A DNA stretch of 64,000 nucleotides, from assembly GCA_902806575.1 (NCBI GenBank), contig CADCXD010000011.1, positions 2,294,001 through 2,358,000 of the forward strand, read 5' to 3'. The notes under the pieces are model-generated. The model did not search any database and was not told the origin of the DNA. It saw only the letters and a program-made list of their open reading frames with translations. The position numbers were made by a program, and so were the translations under genes. Source of the stretch: Jackrogersella multiformis (taxonomy: Eukaryota > Ascomycota > Sordariomycetes > Xylariales > Hypoxylaceae). Positions 30,334 through 42,901 of this stretch are shown one piece after another. Each line of letters starts with the position of its first letter. Within the stretch, counting starts at the first letter, position 1.

Positions 30334-33300
30334 TTGATGGATCGATTGATTGCTCCTGACGTCATCTCGTCTCGGGGTAAGGGGAGCGGTGCCGTGTCGA
30401 TCGAATCGTGGTGGCGCTTGGTTCCTGCAGAAGAGACTCCTGGATGTCTATCATTTCTAAATCAGGTGTGCCTGCGTCTCTCGACGGCTTTTTAAAGTTT
30501 TCGAGGTAAAATAGTTAATACAAATTCCAAATACTAGTAATATATGCTAGAGTGCCAGAGATGTAAAAAATTGCGAGCGGTCGTGAGGAAGAAATAAGAA
30601 GTTCAAGGGGGATAATGGCGGCTCTTTAGGCAGAATTCTTGAGGGGCCTCGGGGATAAATTAACGACTAAATTCCTACGTCAAAACCAGATTTCTAGTGG
30701 AGTTGACGCGCTTAGAATGATTATCAGCCGAATTATATATTAAACGGCGCGGTGAGACGGGGCCGTGATGTCGATCGTGGCCGGTATTGTCTTTGCCTGC
30801 CGTCGACGATCGACGCTCTCACGCACGAACTCAGCTACGGGCCAGGGAGTGGTGATGCGGAGCAACACGGCTCGGTATAACCTGCCCACCACAATTATAT
30901 TATTTTGTTTCGCGGCAATAACGATACGCAGGCTCACAGAGTGCAATTTATGGATTGCAGCTGTATTAACTTCCCGCTCTTTATTTTCCCACATCCAACT
31001 TTTAGCATATCCTTCGAATTCATCATGTCATCCCTAAAACTGGGGTTGAGCGTTGCGCTCTACGGCCGCTAGTCACACACCACCTCATAGCGTAGAGATA
31101 TTGCATCTGCCTGTGCATGTTATGCAGTCTTGGCCTGGACCACAAGGTGATACCAAAGTGCCCAGATAGGTACCGTATTCGTTCCCGGACCGCACTCCGC
31201 AGGCAGGGGATGGGGGCGATCGACGCAAAGTCATGTTGGCCTGCAACTTCGAATCTAGCCTCGAGTCTCTCGTACGTTTTCCCTCTCCGCCCGGAAGAAC
31301 CGGTCATCGTCAGGGCGGGAACTCTAGGCAGTACAGTAGTTCCCCGCGTGCCTCGTTGCCCCGAACGTCGAAATAACGTCAAGCTCAGTGGAGCGTTGAG
31401 TATGATGGCATTATGGTATACCACCTTACATAACTGGTAGGCTCGGGCCGTTCCGACTCCTCCTAGGTTACGTATGGTTAGCTCATCGACGGTGACTCCA
31501 AATCCCAAGCGTATGAAACTCTCCGAGGGCATGTTTGACAGTGCTCAGGTAGCTTCGCAGAGTTGTCTCGGCAGTTGTGTTTCATACATAAGCGGAAGGC
31601 CACCCAAAGGACCCAAGACATGTCCCTAGGGAGTTAGGCGCGCGATTCCGGCCATCCGCCCCTCGGGCTCGGGATCATCGTTCAGTACCATGCATGATGA
31701 AAAGTAGTAAGCGTAGCGTTAATAAGCTTTTCCCCTTCGTTTTTTTTCTCGCGAGATTTGAGATTTGGAGGATGCAAGCTGAAAGTGGAAATCATTGCCG
31801 ATTTCTCTTGGCGTCAAGGTATCAATTGGTTGCGGACTGTTAGTTCGTAGGTAACATAAGAACTTTGGAGGGGGCTGGACTGTCGCCGACTTTCAAAAGC
31901 TGAAGTTCTGTATTATTCAGCATGCCGTGTGTGTTAACTGAGGTAATCCCGATTGCTCCCGAATGCCAGTCCGGCGTTCGTGCGTGCTTCTAGCCCCCAT
32001 TACGTAGTATGTTATTTTTTAAGTCCGACCCTTCTCGCGCACTCGCAAACTGGTTGTTCCTAATGTGTAGTGTATATCGATAGTTCTGTGTTTCTGTGTC
32101 TCGCTTCCCGCGTGTGGGTGGAGTGGAAAGCCTTGGCAACACCAGATACCTGTATTTTATAAAGAATGTGAGAAAGCTTAAACGGTAATGATGCTTGGTT
32201 TATATTACTAAGGTATAAGGTATACATAGGTGCGTCATTAATAGTAGTATGTGAGTTATCATAATACCGAATTAATGACGTTGCAAGAGGAAATGTGATA
32301 TTTGCCATGTTACACAACTTAAAAATTAGGTACATATCGAAATAGGGGGATCTGGGGGATGAAACCATATAAATACATGGGATTTCCTAATGGGGTAAGT
32401 GGGTAAGTGTTATTATGATGAGCCCCACGTAGCTCCGGGGCAGGCCGGGACGTTACTTCAACGTCTAACCTATCCCCGAGGCCCTAAGCATCCATGAATT
32501 ACGGGTGGGCCCGCCTCTCACTTTCCAGGGGTTTTACAAGGTTCCTTCTACCAGATTTTAACATTCATCGCCGAATGTCGATTGGCTTATCGAGTTTGAT
32601 CATAGCAGGCTTTTAATTCGCCACTTTCCGTAAAAGAGTGGGGGCACCATCCGGCCTCTATGCTTTGGTCTCGGGGATACCTAGCAGTGACACTGCTACC
32701 GGTATTTTCTAACCAGGGGGTTACATGGTCGGTTGCCGTCAAGGACGCGTCTTACGTATTTATTACTTTGATTCAACGTGCATCTATTGCCACGATGTCG
32801 GGTGTTCTTAAAAATGGAAATAGGATTGATTTGATTGGTTCAAGTCATAATACACTAGATAGATGTCCACTATGTCGTATACTTGTACTTCGTACCTCAC
32901 CCCCTTTCCCCCCTTTTTCGGGGTTTTTTTAAATAAAGTATTCATAAACGAACACCTTTCAAAGGTTCTTTCGACTATAATATAATTCAGCATCCCTAGG
33001 GTGGCATTGAACCATCCCACCCAACCCCAGTAAATATTTCTGCTCTGAAGGATTGGGCACCGATCTTTACCGCATCGCATATGCGTGTGGTTGCACTGAT
33101 CGATGGAATTATTCTTATTATCTTGATGTGATCATGATCTGCGCCTACTACCGTAACCAACTCATAAACGCCGCGCTGATTCTTTTCAGCGCATGTATCC
33201 TGAAGTTAACAGCATGATCTTCCATGGCAGGGGTATATCCGCTTCCTCTCCTCCGAGTATAGCTGAATTCAAAATCATCCGTGCGTGGAGTTTCCTCTCT

Positions 33301-33361
33301 AATTAGTAATATAGTACCTGTGAGCCTGGTGACTCATGTGGTTGGTGTGTGCACATTGGAA
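30334..33361. other. 3-kb intergenic region, no clear gene
   Basis: Open frames on both strands at 31023-31532 (169 codons, minus) and 31117-31440 (plus) overlap and show no motif. The rest is stop-rich. I see no transposon ends. A decayed gene at 31.0-31.5 kb is possible because GC content is higher there than in the flanks. Confidence 0.5.
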
Positions 33362-34139
33362 TCAGCTCGGCGGCGGTAGGCTACTCATGCTCAAGTCGCC
33401 CATAGATCCTGTGCCCCAATCCACCGCCTGCCACTGGATATCTTGGGACGCGGCCACAGCAGCAGCCGCTAGACGGGGATTTCCTAACACGGCGAGCCGG
33501 CTGGGGCGCGGTCGGCCATTGGAGTATCTACGGATCCTGTTGCAGCTTTGCTTCGCTAGGTGCGTATCTCTTGCAGAGTTACGGGTAAAAATCGCCCCAC
33601 ATAGGGGGCATATGCCCTTAGTGCTGGCACCAGACCTCTCTTTAACGTGTCTCACGAAGTTGCTCTTGGACGAGAACTCGCGTCCGTTGCATCCATGATC
33701 CCAACATCGATGTTTTCCGCTCCGGTCCATTGTCTGGTCTTCGCTACTCGGATTGCCTAGGAAATCTGGCACTCCAGTATTCAACCTATCTAGAGCATTT
33801 GGATATGGATCCATGGAGGCCAGGTTGCCTGATATGTGCTGTATCGATGCCATCGGTGCCTCGTCTCCATTGATACGATTCCGCGTAGTGTCAGTATCGT
33901 CGATCCAGAAGAGACTATTATATCCACGTCAGTAGATGGTTCGAGATATCTCCAATAGCTGAATCATGTTACCTTTTCTGAGACAGTTCATCGAATATAG
34001 CTGAGCCGTCTAGGATAGGATCTACGAATCCCGCAAAATCTGCCGATGTCGATGAAGTCAAGCTATGGTAATTCACTGATTCACTATGAATATGAGTTTT
34101 CCTTTTCTTCGAGCTATGAGTATGCTTCTGTCGTATCAT
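33362..34139 (-). CDS. C2H2-like zinc-finger transcription factor
   Basis: Two exons, 34139-33973 and 33914-33362, joined by a 58-nt intron (GTAACA...TAG), give 239 residues. The N-terminus has a basic patch (SSKKRKTHIH) that could be a nuclear localisation signal, then an Asp/Phe-containing stretch. Two zinc-binding modules follow: CWDHGCNGREFSSKSNFVRH, which lacks an obvious fourth ligand, and CPLCGAIFTRNSARDTH...C, a C2HC finger. A Gly/Ser/Pro-rich tail ends the protein. Paired fingers with this CWDHGC...RH / CP-CG..F.R pattern are common in filamentous fungi. Its place between the citrate synthase pair and the FAS pair makes it a candidate pathway regulator; a candidate site, AATCCCGCA, is even found in its own exon 1 (34027-34035). 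DNA-binding specificity is unknown. Confidence 0.72.
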
Positions 34140-35874
34140 CTTGGAGTCGTTTTTGAAGAGTATTTGTAACTTATAGAAAGTATGAGTTGATTGTATTTGA
34201 ATATCATAGAAGATCTAGTACGCTGTCACCGTTTCTAATAATTGGCTATAGGAAACGACAGTGACTTATTCGAGCCGCGTAAGGATCCGTATATGTCTTA
34301 CCCGCCAGTCCGGATATTAAATACTTCTGAGATATTAAATACCCTTAACCGTCTATCCGGCTGGAGTCCTTTTGTAGCCGGACATAATGTGTCCTATCAC
34401 GGGAATCCCTAATATGTGTAGTCCATAGGATTCAAATAAATGTCAATACAGATTCCCAATCAACGAGACGCTGACCACCTGCCGAGGGACAAAACGGAAA
34501 TAAATCAATCGAACGTCTTCTGGTCTGATTGAGGTTCCAGCGAACCTTTGCGGCCCCTGGCAGAGCACAGCAGATACCCGAGCCACGAGGTCTTTGCAGC
34601 ACTTCGAGAAGTCGAAAGCTGGTCTAGAACCCAGCTTGCTATTGGCATTGCTAGGTCGGTCCTTTTTTTACAGCTCAAGTTCGCCCCCATTATTGCAAGT
34701 CCCTGGTAAGATAAGGGAGCTTCTTTGAGTATTGGTGGGTCTGGAAGACCCCATAACGTCTATACCTGTATGTCAGACTCTGGGATTTGACTTACACCCT
34801 CTCCCGCACTAGATCTAGGCCCACGCCACCCCACAAAGGATGGGCATCTCGCATCTATTATCCCCAGACCATGTACCTTTATAGACGGCTGAGCGTTCTC
34901 GGTCCAGTTGCGGTGCTACGTTTTGGCATTGGCGGTAGCTAGTAACGTGACTACGCTGCAGGCCCGTCGGTTAAAATCACCCTTGTGTCCCTTACGGATT
35001 GGATTAACCAAGACATGCAATACGTCGAAACTACAACAGATCGTAGTCCGTACAATTTAAATATACAGTTATTTTTGCCTTATCGACTGTGATGTTGACA
35101 TAAGCGTAAAAGTTTGGGCCTTACCATTCTGTCCACATAAGGCAGTATGACCCGTTCGCGCGTTTAGGGGGACACGTTGAAGAACGTATCTACCTAGATA
35201 CGTACCTAGGTATATTACCATATCATATAGATTCCCCAGGTTATTAATTAATAGCCTGCCTTGGCATGTACATAAAATATAAACTAAACTTATTGTCAAT
35301 TTATTTTTAGGAGTTTTATCTTTCCAATTAATGCTAGGCATAGCTACACATTTACCCTTATAGTCCAGTATAAAAGCTGGTGCTAGCACCTTTTACGACA
35401 TATGGGCTGTAAAAAACAGAGTGAACACCTTTTAAATATTACCGATTAGGCATCTCGTGGTGGTCATTTTGTTTGGATTGGTTTCTGGTTTAGGTATAAT
35501 GTCTTAAATAAGATCCCTCTAAAAAGATCTCGACCATGGTTTTATGACCGTATTCGTAACAGCGTGGTTATCCTGCAGCCAGAAACTCATATCACAGTCC
35601 TGACATCACCTTGGCCCCCGAAGCTAGCCATGGCATCAAAGTCATGCGGTCTGCCATGCAGCTGTAGTTTCACTCATACATATAAGGGTAACAATGAGCA
35701 CATCTAGGAGATCTGATCGTACGTTCGGTTAGGGCTACGAGAAGCGAGCACCGGGTATTAGGGTACGAAAGGGCTTCCAATAATTTTTTTTGCAGTAACA
35801 TGAACTCTTGGAATTATATTGTATCATCCATACACCGTAACGCCAGCCCCCGAAGTATATACCATCTTTGTCAT
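34140..35874. other. 1.7-kb intergenic region
   Basis: No gene is supported. The frame 35069-35389 (minus) is AT-rich, with no recognisable domain. Promoter of the zinc-finger gene at the left, 3' flank of the FAS beta gene at the right. Confidence 0.55.
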
Positions 35875-38800
35875 CTATTGCGACATCACGTATTCGTTCC
35901 AGCCTTCTAGAACCTTACCGATGCGAGGGGACTGCGTCATCTCGTGTATGTACTCAAAGTATTCTCTTGTAAGCTCAAAAGGCCTGGCCGTAAGGTTGGG
36001 AATGTATTTCCCGACGAGCTGGTCCGGATCAATACTCTCCTCCTTCAGGTTTTTCAGTAGGAACGAGCGGAACGACTGCACTCCGGCTCGTAGATACGAG
36101 CTGTGAAATGGGACATCAATACCACGGAGCGGCACCGTAGCCCTGCCGCGTGACAACTCAAGAGGCGAGGGCTTGGCTCGTGAGAGACGGTCTGCCTCCT
36201 TGATCACACTAACCAGCAAGTTGTGGTTCTTCTCTGCCTCGAGATTCCGTACATCTAGATTGCGAGCCTTGATGCTGTCTAAAACGCCGCCCAGAATATC
36301 TAGGCCACGTAAGTCGCCCGCACAGACATATTGCATGTTGCGGACGTTGTAGTTGACGATCTCTAAGAACGAGCCGGTGACGTCGGTGACTCTTTTGATA
36401 ATATGCTTCAGCACCTGCTCGCTCAATTGCGGGCTAATCCGCGAAGGATCGACTGCGGACATTGAGTAGTTAGATCGGCCGGCTTCGTCTCGTTCCACCG
36501 CAACCTGCATGCATAGGCCGCGGTAGAACACGACTGAAACAAGCGTCTCAACTGGCATTACTTTGGCGATAGAGGCTAGGGCGCTATATTCGCCGAGAGA
36601 ATGTCCTGCAAAGACGCTACCTTTCTGGATGACGCCCTGGGCTCGTAGATCTTCGAAGACTGCCATTTGCATCAGTGTAAGTGCTGGCTGTGTGAATTGT
36701 GTTGCCGAGAGCAGACCAGCCGGAGAGCGAAACGTATAAGATGTGGTCTGATCCGTGATAGTCTTGAAGACTTTTTGGAGCTTGAGGCTTCCGTCCGGGG
36801 CTAGCTCAAGGCCCTGGCAAGTCATAGCGATGTAGTTCTGCCGAATGGCTTTGCCGCGAGCACCACCAAAGTAAACGGTGAGCTCTTTCGGGTCATTCCG
36901 GACGATATCTAGGATAGAGAAACCTAGGAGCCCAAGTTAGTATATAAAACCGATAATGTCTTCTAGCTGGGAAGTTAAACATACCGAAAGTGTCGAGGAA
37001 GTGCTTATCAGCGCGGTCCCAGACATCTCGGGCAATTGCGCTCTTCTCATACAGTTCCATGCCCATTCCTTTCTCCTGAGAGCCCTGGCCCGTGAAAATG
37101 TATGCAGACGTTGGCTGCTCAATTATGGCTTCTCCGGTCAGTACCTTTTCCCTTGTCTCGTCGCTCTTGACCACCTCAATTTGGACAATCATGCAACCAG
37201 ATACCATACCAACATGGTGTAGCCGGACTTCGAGTCGATCGCCTGGCAACACCATCCCGGTGAACTTGACATTGTAGTCGCGCATTCTATAGGCATGGTT
37301 TTCCGTCGCCCAGGTCTCGACTAGGCTTCTGACGGCGCCGCTGGTGTACATACCATGGGTTATAGTGCCAGGCAAGTTGACGTATTGGGAGAAGACACGA
37401 GAAACGTGAACCGGGTTGAAATCTCCGGATATGCGGGCATAGTTCTCATTGGAGACAGGTGCCTCGATCTCCAGTGGAGCCCTGCTATGGTTGTTTTGTA
37501 TTGGAATCGGGTGCTTGAAATACACTGGCTGGTCCAGTTTAGAGCCATTCCGAGCAAGATATTCAAGAACTGGATTGCCGCGCGAAGGTCCACCGGAGAT
37601 GTAGTTCACCGTACCTACGCGAATCAGTTCCTTGGTTTTTGGTATTTCAACCTCAACCGTCCCTTCTGTTTCAATGGAGGTGAAGATGGCCTTATCACCA
37701 AATCGGGTCGAGGTGTTGAGCTTGAATATCACACTGTGACCTAGCAGAAGATCTTCTGCATCCGCTCTCTCGATCTTGAGCCACTTCTTCGCTTTTAGAA
37801 CGGCAACGTCCTTAGGGCTCTTTAGCATCACCCTGACTGGCGTTTCAACTTTCCGCTGAAATGTCTTCTCGAAGTCGGCGAAGACGCCGCGGTAGAAGAA
37901 CTGCGACGTAACTTGCATCATAGGCTTGCTATTGCCCCGCATGATGGTACCGCAAACCTCTACCATCTGGCCCGAGTCCTGGTTGACAATCGCGGTGATC
38001 TCGGATGTAGCGCTCAGAACATCCCCGTTTTTAAATGGTGTCGCACCGGGCATCATCCGGAAACTATTAGATAGATGGACAAGCTTCAGTAGATCGCCGT
38101 CGACAGCATCAAATAGGGGCTCCATGAGAGCCTTCCAACCGACGAGGATCGCGAAGTCCATAGGTGCTAGAAGATCTCGGCCAGGCCGCTCGATATAAGC
38201 TTCTGCGGTGTTTTCTACCGCGCGAGCGAACTGACGAATTGCGGTGCTAGATACAGTAGTGGTGCCGCCATCCCAGCGCTTAATATGAGGCGTTGCCGCG
38301 TCTAAGGGGGCGGCAGGCCTATCGTTGCCAAACCAAAGCTTGTAGTAGAAGTCCTTGATGCGCTCATCCCTCGAGGCCATTTCCTCGCGTATTAGCGCGT
38401 AGCCAGCTTCCGGGTGGTAAGTGAATAGCAACGGAAGCGAGACCGGTCTGCTTGACGCGGTGCGGTGCTCGATGAGATGTAAAGGGATAACATTATTAGA
38501 TACGGGGCCAATTTTCATCGTTGGCAACTGCTTGCCACCAATATTTTCTTCGACAGTAATAACGGTTTTATCGGGGTTTTCTGCATATATTATATCCACG
38601 ATTATTCCACGAGAGGGGGCAAGAAGGCGGCGCAGAGGATTCGTCTCGAATCGGTGCCCCTGGATGAAGATATCCGCAGTAAATAGAGCACGGCGCCATG
38701 TAGGCCGGCTACCCGCAAGCAACTGAATCCACTCATCTGTGTTTGGAAGGGTTGTTCCCGGAATGAATAATCTTGTCTCGTTGCCGGTCTCAGAAATGGC

Positions 38801-41800
38801 GACTCCCTCGAGGACTGGGTGAGAACCTAAGGCAGAGTTTGCCATCTTGTCCCCAAAATATTCAATGCGTGGTATCTTCTTATCGTCGCCATCATATAGG
38901 TCGTGCGTAAGCATTTCAATGTGACCTTCGTGGACGCGATCGAGGATATTTTTGATAGATTCCTCAGTAGTGGTCGAATACTTGGCAGCCACAGGCCCAT
39001 GGAGGATGCAGACCCTTCCAACATCCTGATCAACGACGGCATCGACGTCCTCTGATTGCCATAGTGAATCCTTTTTAAACCAGACTTCGAAGTCTTCATC
39101 TAAACATGGGACAAATGGTACAGGCTTTTGTCCAGGGCGCTTGCAGAGACTCAAGAAATGCAGACAGTCCTGAGCGTTCATGAGCTGTGTGGCTGCTAGA
39201 GGGTACATCATGATGAATTTTTTGACGGTGTGTTCCGGATCATTTAATTCGCTGTAAGTTTCTGTCAGCGAGTTATTGCCTGGGCGCGCATATGAAATGA
39301 GACGCTGTTCGACATAGCGTATGAAGTCCCCAGTCAATCTGGCTAGAGACTTGTCAACCCATCTCTTCTGGTGTTTAATGAACATGAGTTCTACCATCCT
39401 AGAGACAACTTCGGCGTAGGTCATCTCCTCGAGGTCGACGGCTTTGCCGGACACAGTGCGACCAAACCACGGTTTTTGGAAGTCGGCATTCAACCGTCGG
39501 ATAATGTAGTCGCGAGTGTCCTTCTTCTTCAGTTCTAAGATGCGTTTCTCTTTAGGCAGACTGAATATCTTCAGGTCCATCTCAGCCCAGAAGACGACGC
39601 CCCGGGTAGCGAGTTTGTGAATTGGCTCTCCCATCTCAGATCGGACAGTGATGATACCCCCTCCGCCGGCAGGCTTCCGATACGTCTTTTCCCATTCGTG
39701 GTCTTCAAGGCCATGGGCATCGACAATTGCCTGTTTCACACTGTTCGATGTATTGGCCTCCTTCGCTACCATACATCGGCTTCCAAGGAGGATCCCATCG
39801 AAAGGCATGGGAGGGTTGCCAAATCTTGTTGCCCAGGTACCACTTAAATAGGGGTAAGTGTCATCCGCGCCGCCAAAGCCGGACCCAGCCACAAGCATAA
39901 TATTATGGCAGCGCCGTATCTTGCTATACATTTCTAAAATTGGCTCGTGGAAGTCTTCACATGAGTGATGCCCGCCGCCACGACCAGCTGTCCACTGCAT
40001 TATTATAGGGAATCCCGGATTAGACTGGGCGATCTTGATCACTTGTTGGATGGCTTGAATGGACCCTGGTTTAAACCCAATCTGCCTAATTCCAAGGGTG
40101 CGAATATATTCGTTTGCGATGTCGAGAGATGGGACGCCGGCGCCGATAGTTAACCCCTTGATAGGCAAGCCCTTGCCACATAAGTCTCGGACTAGTGGAA
40201 TTTGCCAGGCAATAGATTTAGGGCTTGCATATATGACATTGAGAACGATACCGCGACCTGGGGGAATTTCCTTTGAAATTCTGGTGATCGCCTCAGTCAG
40301 ACTATTTCCATCATAATAGCCACCGCACGCCAACTCGACTTCGTACCCAGCTTTGGTAGCGGCGACGACAAATTCCCAGTGTACCGTAGTGGGAGTCATT
40401 CCGGCAACCATGACAGGCGGAAGGCCTAGGAGCCTACTCATCTTGGTATCCACGAACGTTTGACCAGCAGATGTGTTTACCAGTCTCGGCCCGTATTTCT
40501 TAGCCCAATTTACGCCATAGGCTAGATCGGACGTTTTCCGAGAAAATATCTCATGCTTGCACCCTATTTCGGGATGCGTAGGGTTTGTGATGTTTGTCGC
40601 GAGGATAACGCGGGCTCCAGTGCCATCTTTGATGCGACTCGTAAGACCAGCAACGCCCGCAATACGCCCGGGACCAAAGTCGAGGATGTGTGTCGCATCA
40701 GGCATCGCAATGACCTTATCCCAGTGTACTGGATCCTGGCAGATCATCTTGACGAGAGAGGGAACGATATCGTCCTGCCCATGCAGCTCATTCCTAATGT
40801 CCTCCCCACTGAATGTGGAATAGACAGGAATGACAAGCTCGCCAGGAGATATCATCGTCTCCTTTAGATCTTCACGAAGGGCCTCGATAGCTGATCGAAG
40901 ATATGGGCTATGGAAAGGCGCTGTTATCGGAAGGAACTTGTTGGCAATACGTAGCTTTCTTTGGCTGAACGGTAAGCGGGACTCATCTGCGTTGTCAGCT
41001 ATCTTTACCTTACGAAGCTGTACGTTGAGTCCGTATAATGCCATCGGTGGTCCAGCAACAACGAAGTTCTTTGCGCCATTCACCAGGGCCACAACAATTT
41101 GTCGGTCTTCTGGGAGTACTCTATTCACGTTTGCAATGCATGTTTCAAGGGCTTCGTGTCTCATACCCCGTATAGAGAGAGCTGCAGTCGGTTCACCCTC
41201 CCCATGTTCTATCGAGTCCTCTAGTGCACTTGGTGCGATAGAAGGTAGGGGATAAGCCTCTTGGCTGCGAACGCCGATCCAGAAAAGAATCGTGAGAGCC
41301 TTTTTCCCTTGTGTCTCAAAGCTTTGCCAATCCGTAGATGCTGATATTATAGCTGCGAGGATGATACCTTGGGAGTGACCTGTTGTACCTGACAGGCGAT
41401 TTCTCATACCACCCGGATGGGTCCCAAGGGCGGAGGTCGTGACTATATAGTGGAGAATCTGCATCAAACCGATGAGAGGAAAGCTCACTGGCGCAGAAAC
41501 GAGATAATCAAGATCTGGTTGCGAGTCAGGTTGCTCCAGCCAGCGCATGACATCTAAGCCATGAGCAAAGGCTTGAGAAGCTCTGGCGTCACGCGAGAGT
41601 TTTCCAAGATATCGTGCTGCAGGAATGAGGAACCGCTTTGTGAGCGATGGGTAGGTGTCGTAGACATCTCTTAGCTCGTCTAGGTATGTTTTTGTATTGC
41701 CCTGGCCACCGAAGACAGCATATACGCGAGCGGTTCCTTTTAAAGCTGCACGCATGAGAGCTGAGTTCGGCACACCTGAAGTTCGCCTTACTGCCCCAAA

Positions 41801-42229
41801 AGCACTATAGTATGATCGTATTATCATAAGCCTATCGATATCATCCGGAAGTAATGCAACGAATGCATGGACTTCTTCATTATGTAGCAGTTCCTGCTCA
41901 AATGACTGGAGGACATATTTCAGTACCTCCCTGTCGAAGCTAGGATCGATGTCCGTCTCGATTTCTTTGGTAATGAAGCTAAGAAACTCTGATACAAGCT
42001 CAATGACAGATAATGACTTTTCATTTTCACTGCCGTGTCCTTTTGGATTGACAAGTGTTTTCAAAAATCTGTCTCGTAGCTGAATCGCGTTGGCGTATAG
42101 AAATGTTGGTATTATGAAGGTATATTCGAGGTTTTTGTTGATCAGGGTGAGTGGTTGAGATTGAGACCCCGTCTCAGGTTCTGGAGTGAGAATCTCTGGA
42201 CCCGAGTCCGACCCATCTAGGTCTATCAT
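35875..42229 (-). CDS. Fatty acid synthase beta subunit, pathway-specific
   Basis: Two exons, 42229-36985 and 36923-35875, joined by a 61-nt intron near the 3' end, give about 2097 residues, full length for a fungal type I FAS beta chain. Domains in order are acetyltransferase (nucleophile motif GHSQG near residue 285), enoyl reductase (about 600-900; VMVAGMTPTTV, QWTAGRGGGHHS, VAGSGFGGADDTYPYLSG), a double hot-dog dehydratase region with the MaoC block FNPVHVSRVFS...GTITHGMYTS near 1580-1610, and malonyl/palmitoyl transferase (YIFTGQGSQEKGMGMELY; GHSLGEYSAL near 1858). All catalytic motifs are present. With the alpha subunit it would form a cytosolic FAS. It is divergent from the alpha gene across 672 bp, a usual layout for cluster FAS pairs. 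A primary FAS role is unlikely because the partner lacks the phosphopantetheinyl transferase domain. A premature reading into the intron would end after ARRHYRFYILTW. Confidence 0.93.
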
Positions 42230-42901
42230 GGTGATCGCTCTGAGTAGCGTTGCCCGTTTGCTTGTTGATATTTACTCTTTATGATGTCAGTCGTACATCA
42301 ATCATCAATGAGTACGATTGAGGCCACTGGCTGCGTAAATAACAGTTCAGTACTTATTAAATAGGAACAAAATCAAACAAGTAGATATTCATGAGAATGG
42401 CGAAGATTGCTTCAGACAAGTACATATGGTTTCAATCCCAAAGGTAAGGGTGCAAGATCTTAGAAAGGGTTATGAGGTTCGTTCAAACCCTGCCAAGAAC
42501 GATGAAAAGAGCCAAAGGCTAGGCTTGTAAATGCCTGGAATGCGGGATTACAGGAAGATGGTATCACTGAAACGTTGAGATTTAGATGTCTGCCGTCCCC
42601 GGGTTGCCGGAATAAGGGATTGCAGGATTCGGGGATTCAGGGAATTGGGGATGCCAGGACATTAGATAGGCCTAAAGGGTCCTCCAAACCAACTAAAATG
42701 TCATGAAGAGTAAAATAACTACCTACTACCAGAAGAATATTATGGAATTCCTGCCATAGGAAGTCGATTTTAATTGTGTCTTCGCGTCGCATTTGTCGTT
42801 GTTGAATAGAGAGCACTGTACTCGCTCCCACACATTGGAACTATTTGCATGTTGTGTATTGTAGAACAACCCCGACGCGCTCAATCGCGAGACTCGTCAT
42901 T
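42230..42901. promoter_or_regulatory. Divergent promoter of the FAS pair
   Basis: This 672-bp gap holds the promoters of both FAS genes. It contains TGCGGGATTACAGGA (42541-42555) and GGGATTGCAGGA followed by TTCGGGGATTCAGGGAATTGGGG (42616-42650). The first is the reverse complement of TCCTGTAATCCCGCA, the second of TCCTGCAATCCC; both words occur at 26289-26303, and the core AATCCCGCA is in the citrate synthase promoter. Confidence 0.5.

Noticed and set aside
31023..31532. 169-codon minus-strand frame with an overlapping plus-strand frame
   Set aside because: Neither strand shows a motif or protein-like periodicity; at most a decayed gene.
36893..36984. FAS beta ending at 36893 as a separate shortened protein
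   Set aside because: The extra frame after DTFG reads through a 61-nt intron; splicing gives GFSILDIVRNDPKELTVYFGG, the normal continuation into the malonyl/palmitoyl transferase domain.
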